DNA of 20,690 nucleotides from JBOGUF01 sp050696075 (GTDB lineage Bacteria > Chloroflexota > Chloroflexia > Thermomicrobiales > UBA6265). Under the pieces are notes generated by a model. It worked only from the letters and a program-made list of their open reading frames with translations, made no database searches and was not told the DNA's origin. Below, piece after piece: positions 14,895 to 20,690 of the stretch; position 1 is the first letter of the stretch; every line of letters starts with the position of its first letter. Made by a program: the position numbers and the translations under genes. The DNA lies in the NCBI GenBank assembly GCA_050696075.1, contig JBOGUF010000122.1, forward strand, positions 1 through 20,690. Direction: 5' to 3'.

Positions 14895-15731
14895 CTACGC
14901 CGCCGTCTTCCGCTGGTACAACCAGACCGAGACCATGATCGCGACGATCAGGATGCCCACGGCCCAGGCCAGCGCCTGCCAACCGTCGGACCCAATCGGC
15001 TGACCGAGCATCAGTCCCCGCACGGCATTCACCGAGACCGTCACCGGCTGGTGATCGGTAAAGGCGCGCAGCCACCCCGGCATCGTCTCCGTCGGCACGA
15101 AGGCGCTGCTGGCGAAGGTCAGCGGAAAGATAAAGGTGAACCCGACCGCCTGCACCGCCTCGGTGCTCCGCGCCAACAAACCAAGGACCGCCCCAACCCA
15201 CGACATCGCGAAACTGATCAGCAGCACAAGCCCGATGGCCGCGACCCAATCGACCGCGCTGCCGTCCGGCCGGAAACCGATCGCAAACCCGACGCTGAGC
15301 GTCACCACGCTCCCGATCACGTTCCGCACCATGTCCGACATCGTGCGCCCGGCGATGACCGCCGAGCGTGCCATCGGCAGCGAGCGGAACCGGTCGACCA
15401 CGCCCTTGCGGATGTCGGTCGCCAGCCCGACCGCCGTGTACATCCCACCGAAAAACATCGTCTGGATCAGGATGCCGGGGATCAGGAAGTTGACGTACGA
15501 CCCGCTATCCGTTTCGATCGCCCCGCCGAAAACGTACCGAAAGAGCAAGACGAAGAGGATCGGCATAAAGGTCACGTCCATCAGCGCCTCGGGAACCCGC
15601 GGGATCGCCCGCAAGTCCCGCTTGGCGATCACCAACGCGTCCGCGATTGCCGTCACCGGCTTGCTCCGGCGCAGCGGCTGCAACGTGACCGATGGGGTCG
15701 GCATCGGCAATAGCTCACCAGCAACACGCAT
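14895..15731 (-). CDS. ABC-2 type efflux permease, DrrB-like
   Basis: This 278-residue inner-membrane protein is the channel half of a drug- or lipid-exporting ABC transporter. It has a cytoplasmic N-terminus with the ALVIAKRDLRAIPRVPEAL amphipathic segment. Six predicted helices follow, beginning with MDVTFMPILFVLLFRYVFGGAI. The ABC-2 signature region is FLIPGILIQTMFFGGMYTAVGLATDIRKGVVDRFRSLPMARSAV. TFASSAFVPTETMPGWLRAFTDHQPVT is characteristic of the DrrB branch. The ATG overlaps the ATPase stop codon by one base (TAATG), with GAGGAGG 7 bases upstream. The pair is likely controlled by the TetR regulator upstream. Substrates of DrrAB-like pumps are diverse, so none is assigned. Confidence 0.93.
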   Translation of the reverse strand: MRVAGELLPMPTPSVTLQPLRRSKPVTAIADALVIAKRDLRAIPRVPEALMDVTFMPILFVLLFRYVFGGAIETDSGSYVNFLIPGILIQTMFFGGMYTAVGLATDIRKGVVDRFRSLPMARSAVIAGRTMSDMVRNVIGSVVTLSVGFAIGFRPDGSAVDWVAAIGLVLLISFAMSWVGAVLGLLARSTEAVQAVGFTFIFPLTFASSAFVPTETMPGWLRAFTDHQPVTVSVNAVRGLMLGQPIGSDGWQALAWAVGILIVAIMVSVWLYQRKTAA

Positions 15732-16708
15732 TACGCGGCCTCCTCTTCCACTTCTTCGGTCTTCGTCGTATGCCCGGTCAAGGATAGAAAGACGTCGTCC
15801 AGCGTTGGGCGACGCAACCCGAGGTCTTCCAAAACCACCCCGGCATCGTCGAGGTCACGCACAATCGCCGGCAGGCGCCGCGCGCCGTTGGTCAAAGGTA
15901 GGATGATCGATCGCTCCTTCGGATCGACGTGCATCTCCCCATCGCCATGCGGCTTCAGGACGCGGACCGTCGCGGCCAAGTCGCCCCCGCCCACGATCCG
16001 CAACTCCAACCGCTCGCCGCCAACGCGATCCTTGAGCTCCGCCGAGGTGCCGGCGGCGATCACGCGGCCATGGTCGATCACGGCAATCCGGTCGGCGAGG
16101 TTGTCCGCCTCGTCCAGATACTGTGTCGTCAACAGCAGCGTCGTTCCCCCCGCGACGAGCTCGCGGATGATCTCCCACATTCCCTGCCGTGCTCGCGGGT
16201 CGAGTCCGGACGTCGGTTCGTCGAGGAAGAGGACCGGGGGCGCCAGGATCAGCCCGGCCGCCAGGTCGAGGCGACGCCGCATACCGCCCGAATAGGTCTT
16301 CACCAAGCGCGTCGCGGCATCCGCGAGGTCGAACCGTTCGAGCAGCTCATCGGATCGTTGCCGCGCCTGCGGCTTCGGCAGGTGATAAAGCTGCCCGAAC
16401 ATCTCCAAATTCTCGCGGCCGGTCAGCAACTCGTCCACGGCGGCGAACTGTCCGGTTAAACCGATGCGCAAGCGCACCTGCTCCGCCTGTTTCACGACGT
16501 CGAGACCGGCGACCTCCGCCCGCCCCGCGTCCGGCTTCATCAACGTCGCCAGGATCCGCACCGCCGTTGTCTTCCCCGCGCCGTTCGGCCCGAGGACACC
16601 CAGCACGGTCCCTTCCTCGGCGGCGAGGTCGAGCCCGCGCAAGGCATGCGTCTCGCCAAAGCGCTTCTCCAACCCTTCGGCCAGAATGGCCGGTCGTCCA
16701 TTCGGCAT
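15731..16708 (-). CDS. ABC transporter ATP-binding protein, DrrA-like
   Basis: This 325-residue cytoplasmic ATPase drives the DrrB-like permease. It has Walker A GPNGAGKT (40-47), Q-loop Gln87, signature YSGGMRRR (139-146), Walker B VLFLDEP (159-165) and D-loop SGLD. The H-loop position is Gln196 (TTQYLDEAD), as is usual in the DrrA branch. The C-terminal regulatory domain ends with the family's GLRRPTLDDVFLSLTGH. The tail TEEVEEEAA is acidic. The ATG at 16708 was chosen because AAGGGGG lies about 9 bases upstream; an in-frame codon at 16747 would add 13 residues. A strong promoter with an operator is at 16880-16934. Confidence 0.95.
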   Translation of the reverse strand: MPNGRPAILAEGLEKRFGETHALRGLDLAAEEGTVLGVLGPNGAGKTTAVRILATLMKPDAGRAEVAGLDVVKQAEQVRLRIGLTGQFAAVDELLTGRENLEMFGQLYHLPKPQARQRSDELLERFDLADAATRLVKTYSGGMRRRLDLAAGLILAPPVLFLDEPTSGLDPRARQGMWEIIRELVAGGTTLLLTTQYLDEADNLADRIAVIDHGRVIAAGTSAELKDRVGGERLELRIVGGGDLAATVRVLKPHGDGEMHVDPKERSIILPLTNGARRLPAIVRDLDDAGVVLEDLGLRRPTLDDVFLSLTGHTTKTEEVEEEAA

Positions 16709-16810
16709 GCGTCGTTTCCCCCTTGTCGCACGCGGTCGCTCCAGCACGGACGATTCCGTTCCACTTGATGCTTGGCATCCGCCGCGTCGTGCCTTTTGCC
16801 GCGGAGCCGC

Positions 16811-16840
16811 TTGCTCAACCGACCGGTCGGTAGGTATACT
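16811..16840 (+). promoter_or_regulatory. Promoter of the TetR regulator with operator in the spacer
   Basis: TTGCTC (16811-16816) and TATACT (16835-16840) are 18 bp apart. The palindrome ACCGACCGGTCGGT lies entirely within the spacer, so a bound repressor would block RNA polymerase. The start of transcription would be near 16847, giving a leader of about 150 bases before the TetR gene. Confidence 0.65.
16818..16831. promoter_or_regulatory. TetR-type operator 1
   Basis: ACCGACCGGTCGGT is a perfect 14-bp palindrome, identical to the one at 16880-16893. The flanking bases (A before, A after) make it the mirror image of the second site, so the two 16-bp sites face opposite ways. This fits autoregulation by the adjacent TetR protein. 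Confidence 0.8.
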
Positions 16841-16879
16841 TGGGCTGAAACCGCCTTGCGGGGTAAGTGCGGGGCGTCT

Positions 16880-16893
16880 ACCGACCGGTCGGT
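16880..16893. promoter_or_regulatory. TetR-type operator 2
   Basis: The second copy of ACCGACCGGTCGGT lies 62 bp from the first. It covers about +6 to +19 of the predicted efflux-pump promoter on the minus strand, where a bound repressor would hinder initiation or early elongation. Confidence 0.8.
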
Positions 16894-16905
16894 TGGTCAG
16901 GGGCC

Positions 16906-16934
16906 ATGATAGCCAACCCCTGCCACATTGTCAA
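16906..16934 (-). promoter_or_regulatory. Strong sigma-70 promoter of the efflux pump genes
   Basis: On the minus strand TTGACA (16934-16929), a perfect -35, is followed after exactly 17 bp by TATCAT (16911-16906). The predicted start is near 16899, about 190 bases before the ATPase ATG. The transcript would run toward, and overlap, the TetR transcript that starts near 16847. Confidence 0.75.
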
Positions 16935-16995
16935 CGCCCGAACCCGTCCCGGTGTGAGACGGACGAGCGGTGAAAGACAGAAAGCGCCACGAACG

Positions 16996-17628
16996 ATGTC
17001 CACCACCAGCGGCGCCGGCCGCACCCGCATCCTTCGTGCCGCCCGCGGCCTCTTCCTCGATCGCGGCTTCGCCGATGTCTCAATGCAGCAGATCGCCGAC
17101 GATGCCGCCATCACCAAAGCCACCCTCTACCACCATTTCCGCGACAAAGAGGACCTCTTCGTCGAGGTCGTCCGCCGCGAGCACGAGCGCATCGGCCAGG
17201 AGCTCGAAGCGCTGATCGCGGGCGCGACCGCGCTGGAAGAACAACTCCGGCGCATCGCGGTCACGTTCTTCGAAGGCGGCGAAGGGGATTTCGGGCGCTT
17301 GACGGAGGATCTGTACCGCCACGTCTCCGAGGAGCGCTACGTCAGCCTCTACGACGAGTTGCACCGCGACGCCTCCAGCCCCGAAGGCGTCATTCGCGCC
17401 TGCTTTGTCTGGGCCATGGAATCCGGCGAAATCGCCCCCCTCAACCCCGACCTCCTCGCCACCCTCTTCTTCAGCATGCTCCACGGCCTGCGCTGGGTCA
17501 GCGACTACACCCCCTCCTCCCCCACCTTCACCCACCACGACGCCGCCCTCCTCCCCCACCTTCTCCTACACGGCATCGCCACTAAACCAGGCATGCAAAA
17601 CGCACGACTCGATACCGACCCCACGTAG
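16996..17628 (+). CDS. TetR-family transcriptional repressor
   Basis: This 210-residue DNA-binding protein has a TetR N-terminal domain: TRILRAARGLFLDRGFADV, then the helix-turn-helix SMQQIADDAAITKATLYHHF at 29-48 and DKEDLF. The C-terminal part is a helical ligand-binding and dimer domain (for example LYRHVSEERYVSLYDELHRDA) of the kind that senses small hydrophobic compounds. It is divergent from the DrrA/DrrB-like genes, and two identical palindromes between them are its obvious targets. The ligand is probably a pump substrate. The ATG at 16996 gives a normal length; an in-frame GTG at 16954 is possible, and no strong ribosome binding site decides. The TAG stop is part of a GTAG-headed palindrome. 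Confidence 0.92.
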   Translation: MSTTSGAGRTRILRAARGLFLDRGFADVSMQQIADDAAITKATLYHHFRDKEDLFVEVVRREHERIGQELEALIAGATALEEQLRRIAVTFFEGGEGDFGRLTEDLYRHVSEERYVSLYDELHRDASSPEGVIRACFVWAMESGEIAPLNPDLLATLFFSMLHGLRWVSDYTPSSPTFTHHDAALLPHLLLHGIATKPGMQNARLDTDPT

Positions 17629-17648
17629 GGGCGCTGCTTGCTGCGCCC
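17625..17648 (+). repeat. GTAG-headed REP-like hairpin at the TetR stop codon
   Basis: GTAG (17625-17628) is followed by GGGCGC (17629-17634), an 8-base loop and GCGCCC (17643-17648). Flanking CACGT and ACGTG extend the symmetry with one bulged base. It resembles the units at 14-38 and 379-403. TAG of the head is the stop codon of the TetR gene. Confidence 0.6.
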
Positions 17649-17665
17649 ACGTGCCGCGGGCACGC

Positions 17666-17682
17666 ATCGGCCACCGGCCGAT
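17666..17682 (+). repeat. Palindrome ATCGGCC-N3-GGCCGAT, copy 2
   Basis: ATCGGCC-ACC-GGCCGAT followed by AACCG is almost identical to the inverse complement of 326-342. It lies 38 bp beyond the TetR stop codon, in the same sense as the gene. The rest of the 17629-17835 spacer contains a TATACT box (17718-17723) without a clear -35 that could serve mnmA. Confidence 0.5.
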
Positions 17683-17835
17683 AACCGTCTCGCCACCACA
17701 CGTCACCCCCAAACTGCTATACTTCCTCCGGTCGGCGGCAGAGTCGCCAGGCGCACCACGCGCCGGCGGGATGGCCGCCGTTCTTGCGTTTCCGGCATCT
17801 CGTCCACGGCCAACAATGTGAAGAACACAACTGTT

Positions 17836-19029
17836 ATGACAACCGAAACGACGGACCAGATCGAGGTCGACCGCCTCTTGGCCGCCGATAAGATCGGCCC
17901 ACGCGACGGCGCCGGCCAGACGATCGTCGTTGCCATGAGCGGCGGCGTCGACAGCGCCGTTACCGCCCTCGTCATGCGCGAGCGCGGCTACCGCGTCGTC
18001 GGCATGAACCTGCGCCTCTTCTCCCCCGCCGACCCGGAGCATTCAGTGAATCCGTGCTGCGGTATCCCCGCCATGGATGACGCCCGCGCCACCTGCGCCC
18101 TCATTGGCATCCCCTTCTACGCGATCAACATGGAGGGCGAGTTCGGCGAGGCCGTCGTCAACCGCTTCGTCGACGACTACGCCACTGGCCGCACCCCGAA
18201 CCCATGCCTCGAGTGCAACCGCCACGTCAAGTTCCGCCACCTGGTCCACCGCGCCAAGCTCCTGGGCGCCAACTGCCTGGCGACCGGCCACTACGCCCGT
18301 ATCGTGCACGGCGACGGGGAACCGCATCGCCTTTACCGCGCCGTCGATAGCCGCAAGGACCAGAGCTACGTCCTCCACACCATGACCCAGGAGCAGATCG
18401 CCTACCTTCGCTTCCCCCTCGGCAACCTGACCAAGCCGGAGGTCCGCACCCTCGCTCGCGCCTTCGGCCTCCCAGTTGCCGACAAGGAAGAGAGCCAGGA
18501 GATCTGCTTCGTCGGTAGAGGCAGCTACGCCGACTTCGTCGCCAAGCGGCGGCCGGACGCCGCCCGCCCCGGCGCGATCGTCGATGCCGACGGCGCTGTC
18601 ATCGGCGAACACCGCGGCTTGCTCCACCACACCATCGGCCAGCGCCGCGGCATCGGCATCCCCCGACCCCAGCCGCTCTACGTCCTCAACCTCGACACCG
18701 CCCGCAATCGCCTCGTGGTAGGATCGCGCTCAGAAGCCACCGCCCGCCGGCTCACCGCCGAGCGGGTCGCCCTGATTGACGGTTCCTGGCCCGACATCCC
18801 GTTCGCCTGCGACGCGGTCGTCCGCTACCGCGGCCAGCCGACCCCGGCGACCGTCACCCTCGGCCCGCCCGGTAGCGAACAGGCCACGGTCCGCTTCGAC
18901 GGCGAGGGGCCGATCGCCTCCCCCGGCCAAGCGGTCGTCTTCTATCGCGACGACGAGGTCCTCGGCGGTGGCACGATTTCGGCGATAGTTCGCCAAGAAA
19001 CCGCCGAGCCAGTAGCGGCGCGGGCGTAG
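17836..19029 (+). CDS. mnmA: tRNA-specific 2-thiouridylase MnmA
   Basis: This 397-residue cytoplasmic enzyme puts sulfur on U34 of Lys, Glu and Gln tRNAs. It activates the base with ATP and takes sulfur from a persulfide carrier. The PP-loop SGGVDS is at residues 35-40. TGRTPNPCLECNRHVKF contains C124 and C127; C127 matches the catalytic cysteine (E. coli C102), and C124 replaces the aspartate of the DxxC form. C224 in EESQEICFVG is the second catalytic cysteine. GLLHHTIGQRRGIGI and the C-terminal beta-barrel domain are standard. The ATG at 17836 gives an N-terminus about 25 residues longer than most family members, and no good ribosome binding site precedes it; GTG at 17818 is an alternative. 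The gene is followed by a heptamer array. Confidence 0.96.
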   Translation: MTTETTDQIEVDRLLAADKIGPRDGAGQTIVVAMSGGVDSAVTALVMRERGYRVVGMNLRLFSPADPEHSVNPCCGIPAMDDARATCALIGIPFYAINMEGEFGEAVVNRFVDDYATGRTPNPCLECNRHVKFRHLVHRAKLLGANCLATGHYARIVHGDGEPHRLYRAVDSRKDQSYVLHTMTQEQIAYLRFPLGNLTKPEVRTLARAFGLPVADKEESQEICFVGRGSYADFVAKRRPDAARPGAIVDADGAVIGEHRGLLHHTIGQRRGIGIPRPQPLYVLNLDTARNRLVVGSRSEATARRLTAERVALIDGSWPDIPFACDAVVRYRGQPTPATVTLGPPGSEQATVRFDGEGPIASPGQAVVFYRDDEVLGGGTISAIVRQETAEPVAARA

Positions 19030-19040
19030 GGATAGGGAGA

Positions 19041-19075
19041 GCGGCCAGCAGCTAGCGGCTAGCGGCTAGCGGCTA
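19041..19075 (+). repeat. Heptamer array GCGGCTA x5
   Basis: The units are GCGGCCA, GCAGCTA and three perfect GCGGCTA, starting 11 bp after the mnmA stop. The array runs into TAGGAGC, whose AGGAG (19075-19079) is the ribosome binding site of the next gene. The unit resembles the GGCGCTA units of the 3544-3643 array. Confidence 0.85.
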
Positions 19076-19084
19076 GGAGCACCG

Positions 19085-19513
19085 ATGAGCAGGACGAAGT
19101 GGTACGCGATCGGGGGCGGGCTCGCCACCCTTCTGATCCTGGGGCTAATCACTTGGGGCCTCTACTCGCTCGGCGACGCCGACCAGTCGGCCCTCGAACG
19201 CTTCCGCGATATCGCCGTCATCTTCATCGTCCTCCTCTTCTTCCTCACCGTCGTCCTCCTCGCCGCCATCACCGCCGCCCTCGTCTACCTCACCTTCCAG
19301 ATCAAGAACCGCATCATCCCCATGCTCGAAGAGCTCACCGCGACCGCCAAGCGCGTCCGCGGCACCGCCGAGTTCATGACCGAGGAAGCGGTCAAGCCAA
19401 TCCTCACCGTCGCCAGCACCTACGCCGGCATGCGCGCCATGATCAAAACCGTCACCGGCCGCGACCAGAAGAAGAAACCCCGCGTTCCCCCGCCACCCAA
19501 ACCGCGAAATTAG
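19085..19513 (+). CDS. Small two-helix membrane protein of unknown function
   Basis: This 142-residue protein is not a recognised family. Hydrophobic segments are at about residues 8-28 (GGGLATLLILGLITWGLYSL) and 43-70 (IAVIFIVLLFFLTVVLLAAI and on). A charged cytoplasmic or external stretch follows, likely an amphipathic helix (KNRIIPMLEELTATAKRVRGTAEFMTEEAVKPI), as in DUF948-like proteins. The tail is basic and proline-rich (KKKPRVPPPPKPRN). AGGAG sits 5 bases before the ATG and is built from the end of the heptamer array. It follows mnmA in the same direction, and the two may be cotranscribed. A membrane-organising role is possible but not shown. Confidence 0.8.
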   Translation: MSRTKWYAIGGGLATLLILGLITWGLYSLGDADQSALERFRDIAVIFIVLLFFLTVVLLAAITAALVYLTFQIKNRIIPMLEELTATAKRVRGTAEFMTEEAVKPILTVASTYAGMRAMIKTVTGRDQKKKPRVPPPPKPRN

Positions 19514-19524
19514 GGCGTAATCGC

Positions 19525-19559
19525 AAACGCTTGACATCCCCCGGCGCCTCCCCTACGCT
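19525..19559 (+). promoter_or_regulatory. Promoter and LacI-type half-operator of the LacI regulator
   Basis: TTGACA (19531-19536) and TACGCT (19554-19559) are 17 bp apart, with a predicted start near 19566 and a leader of about 27 bases. AAACGCTT (19525-19532) matches the AANCGNTT core bound by LacI-family proteins and overlaps the -35 box, which suggests autorepression. Confidence 0.55.
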
Positions 19560-19592
19560 TCTGATACGTTTTAGTAAAGCGGTGCAGAGGCA

Positions 19593-20675
19593 ATGCGTGC
19601 ACCTCGCGTCACCATCCGCTCCGTGGCCGCCGACGCCGGCGTCTCGATCACCACTGTCTCCAACGTCCTCAATGGGCGGCATGAGCAGATGGCGACCGAG
19701 ACCCGTTCCCGCGTGCTCGACGCTATGGATCGCCTCGGCTACCGTCCGAACCACGTCGCCCAGAGCCTCGTCACCAGCCGCACCGCCACCATCGGCCTGA
19801 TTATGGGCGACCTCACTAACGCTCTTTACCCGCCGGTCACCATCGGCGCCGAAGCCGCCTGCCGCGCCGCCGGCTACACCCTCCTCCTCGCCAACGCCGA
19901 CGACGTCGAGGCCGAGCGCCGCGCCGTCGAGCTGATGCGCGCCAAGTGCGTCGACGGCCTCGTCCTCTTCTCGCTCTCCTTCCTCGACATGCCGGCCGAA
20001 CACCTCCTGCAAGCCCACGACGACGGCACCCCTGTCGTCGCCATCAACCGCGCGCTCCCTCCCGGCGCGCCCATTCCCAGCGTCGCCTTCGACCACTATG
20101 GCGGCGCCCGCCAGGCAACCCGTCACCTGATCGACCTCGGCCACACGCGCATCGCCCACATCGCCGGTCCCGCCAACCGCTTCACCGGCCTCCAACGATG
20201 CCGCGGCTACGAAAAGGAGCTCAGCCAGGCGGGCATCTCACTCGACCCCGCCCTCGTTACCGAGAGCGACTACTCGTTCGAGAGCGGCGAATGCCTCATG
20301 CGCGGCCTCTGGCAGGCCCGCCCCACCGCCGTCTTCGTCGGCGGCGACGCTCTCGCCCTTGGCGCCCTCCGCGCCCTGCGCCACCTCGACGTCGCCGTTC
20401 CCCACGACCTCTCGCTCGTCGCCTTCGGCAACCCCGATTCAGTCCGCTACGCCACCCCCGCCATCACCACCATCGACCTCCCCGTCGCCGAAGCGGGCCG
20501 CCTTGCCGTCGAGCGCGTCCTCCGCCTTATCCGCCCCCACCAGCGCGACCTCGTCCACCCGCTCGCAGAAACGGAGGTGCAAACACTGCAAACGACCCTC
20601 TTGGTCCGCGACACGACAGCAGGGGTCAGGAGTCGGGGGTCGGGGGTCGGGGAGAGCACGGCGCTTTGTCCCTGA
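19593..20675 (+). CDS. LacI-family transcriptional regulator
   Basis: This 360-residue repressor has the LacI helix-turn-helix at residues 6-29 (VTIRSVAADAGVSITTVSNVLNG) and the hinge helix PNHVAQSLVTSRT. A periplasmic-binding-like sensor domain runs from about residue 66 (IGLIMGDLTNALYPPVTIGAE) to about 330. Motifs include VDGLVLFS, VAFDHYGGARQATRHLIDLGH, RIAHIAGP and FVGGDALALGALRAL. The effector is probably a sugar or similar small molecule. Target genes are probably to the right of the window. The last 18 or so residues (after LLVRDTT) are encoded by a heptamer array and are unlikely to be functional. The stop lies in the array's inverted arm. Confidence 0.93.
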   Translation: MRAPRVTIRSVAADAGVSITTVSNVLNGRHEQMATETRSRVLDAMDRLGYRPNHVAQSLVTSRTATIGLIMGDLTNALYPPVTIGAEAACRAAGYTLLLANADDVEAERRAVELMRAKCVDGLVLFSLSFLDMPAEHLLQAHDDGTPVVAINRALPPGAPIPSVAFDHYGGARQATRHLIDLGHTRIAHIAGPANRFTGLQRCRGYEKELSQAGISLDPALVTESDYSFESGECLMRGLWQARPTAVFVGGDALALGALRALRHLDVAVPHDLSLVAFGNPDSVRYATPAITTIDLPVAEAGRLAVERVLRLIRPHQRDLVHPLAETEVQTLQTTLLVRDTTAGVRSRGSGVGESTALCP

Positions 20676-20690
20676 CCCCCGACTCCTGAC
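20622..20690. repeat. Heptamer array with perfect 17-bp inverted arms at the LacI gene end
   Basis: Units GGGGTCA, GGAGTCG, GGGGTCG, GGGGTCG run from 20622 to 20649. GTCAGGAGTCGGGGGTC (20625-20641) is the perfect inverse complement of 20674-20690, with 32 bases between. The window ends at the second arm, so the element may continue. The hairpin could end transcription or block 3' decay. Confidence 0.8.

Noticed and set aside
1..20690. tRNA, rRNA, insertion sequences, prophage genes
   Set aside because: No tRNA-like fold, rRNA segment, transposase or integrase was recognised on either strand.

Overview
The window is about 20.7 kb of GC-rich bacterial chromosome with normal coding density. The GC content, TPSP-type starts of the mature binding proteins, ABC operons without ATPases and many short intergenic palindromes suggest a Chloroflexota bacterium, perhaps of the Thermomicrobia. 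That placement is an inference from style; no rRNA or other marker is present.

Positions 1-400 hold no convincing gene but are packed with short palindromic repeats. From 400 to 7715 six minus-strand genes form cluster I. In transcription order they are an enolase-superfamily (MLE-type) enzyme, a FAD-dependent DAO-family oxidoreductase, a family 5 solute-binding protein, DppB-type and DppC-type permeases, and a second DAO oxidoreductase. After a gene-poor gap (7716-8300) come a minus-strand SPG-rich secreted protein and cluster II (8973-13756), which repeats the module binding protein, DppB, DppC, DAO oxidoreductase. Neither cluster encodes an ATPase. Together they look like uptake and oxidation of peptide-, opine- or N-methyl-amino-acid-like compounds; the substrates cannot be read from sequence.

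Divergent from cluster II is a secreted sortase (14014-14688). Then comes a DrrA/DrrB-type efflux ABC pair (minus strand) with its neighbouring TetR regulator (plus strand). Between them are two identical ACCGACCGGTCGGT operators and two promoters that fire toward each other. The right end carries mnmA (tRNA 2-thiouridylase), a small two-helix membrane protein and a LacI-family regulator, all on the plus strand.

The most unusual content is intergenic. A composite element of about 210 bp occurs twice (1493-1707 and 14689-14894). It has inverted nonamer arrays at its ends and a two-hairpin core whose stem shows a two-sided compensatory change between copies. One copy supplies the start codon and first residues of an oxidoreductase. 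A REP-like family (GTAG head plus 7-bp stem) and three heptamer arrays sit at gene ends and often contain the stop codon. In the coding part, the enolase-superfamily protein keeps its three metal ligands but lacks both catalytic lysines.
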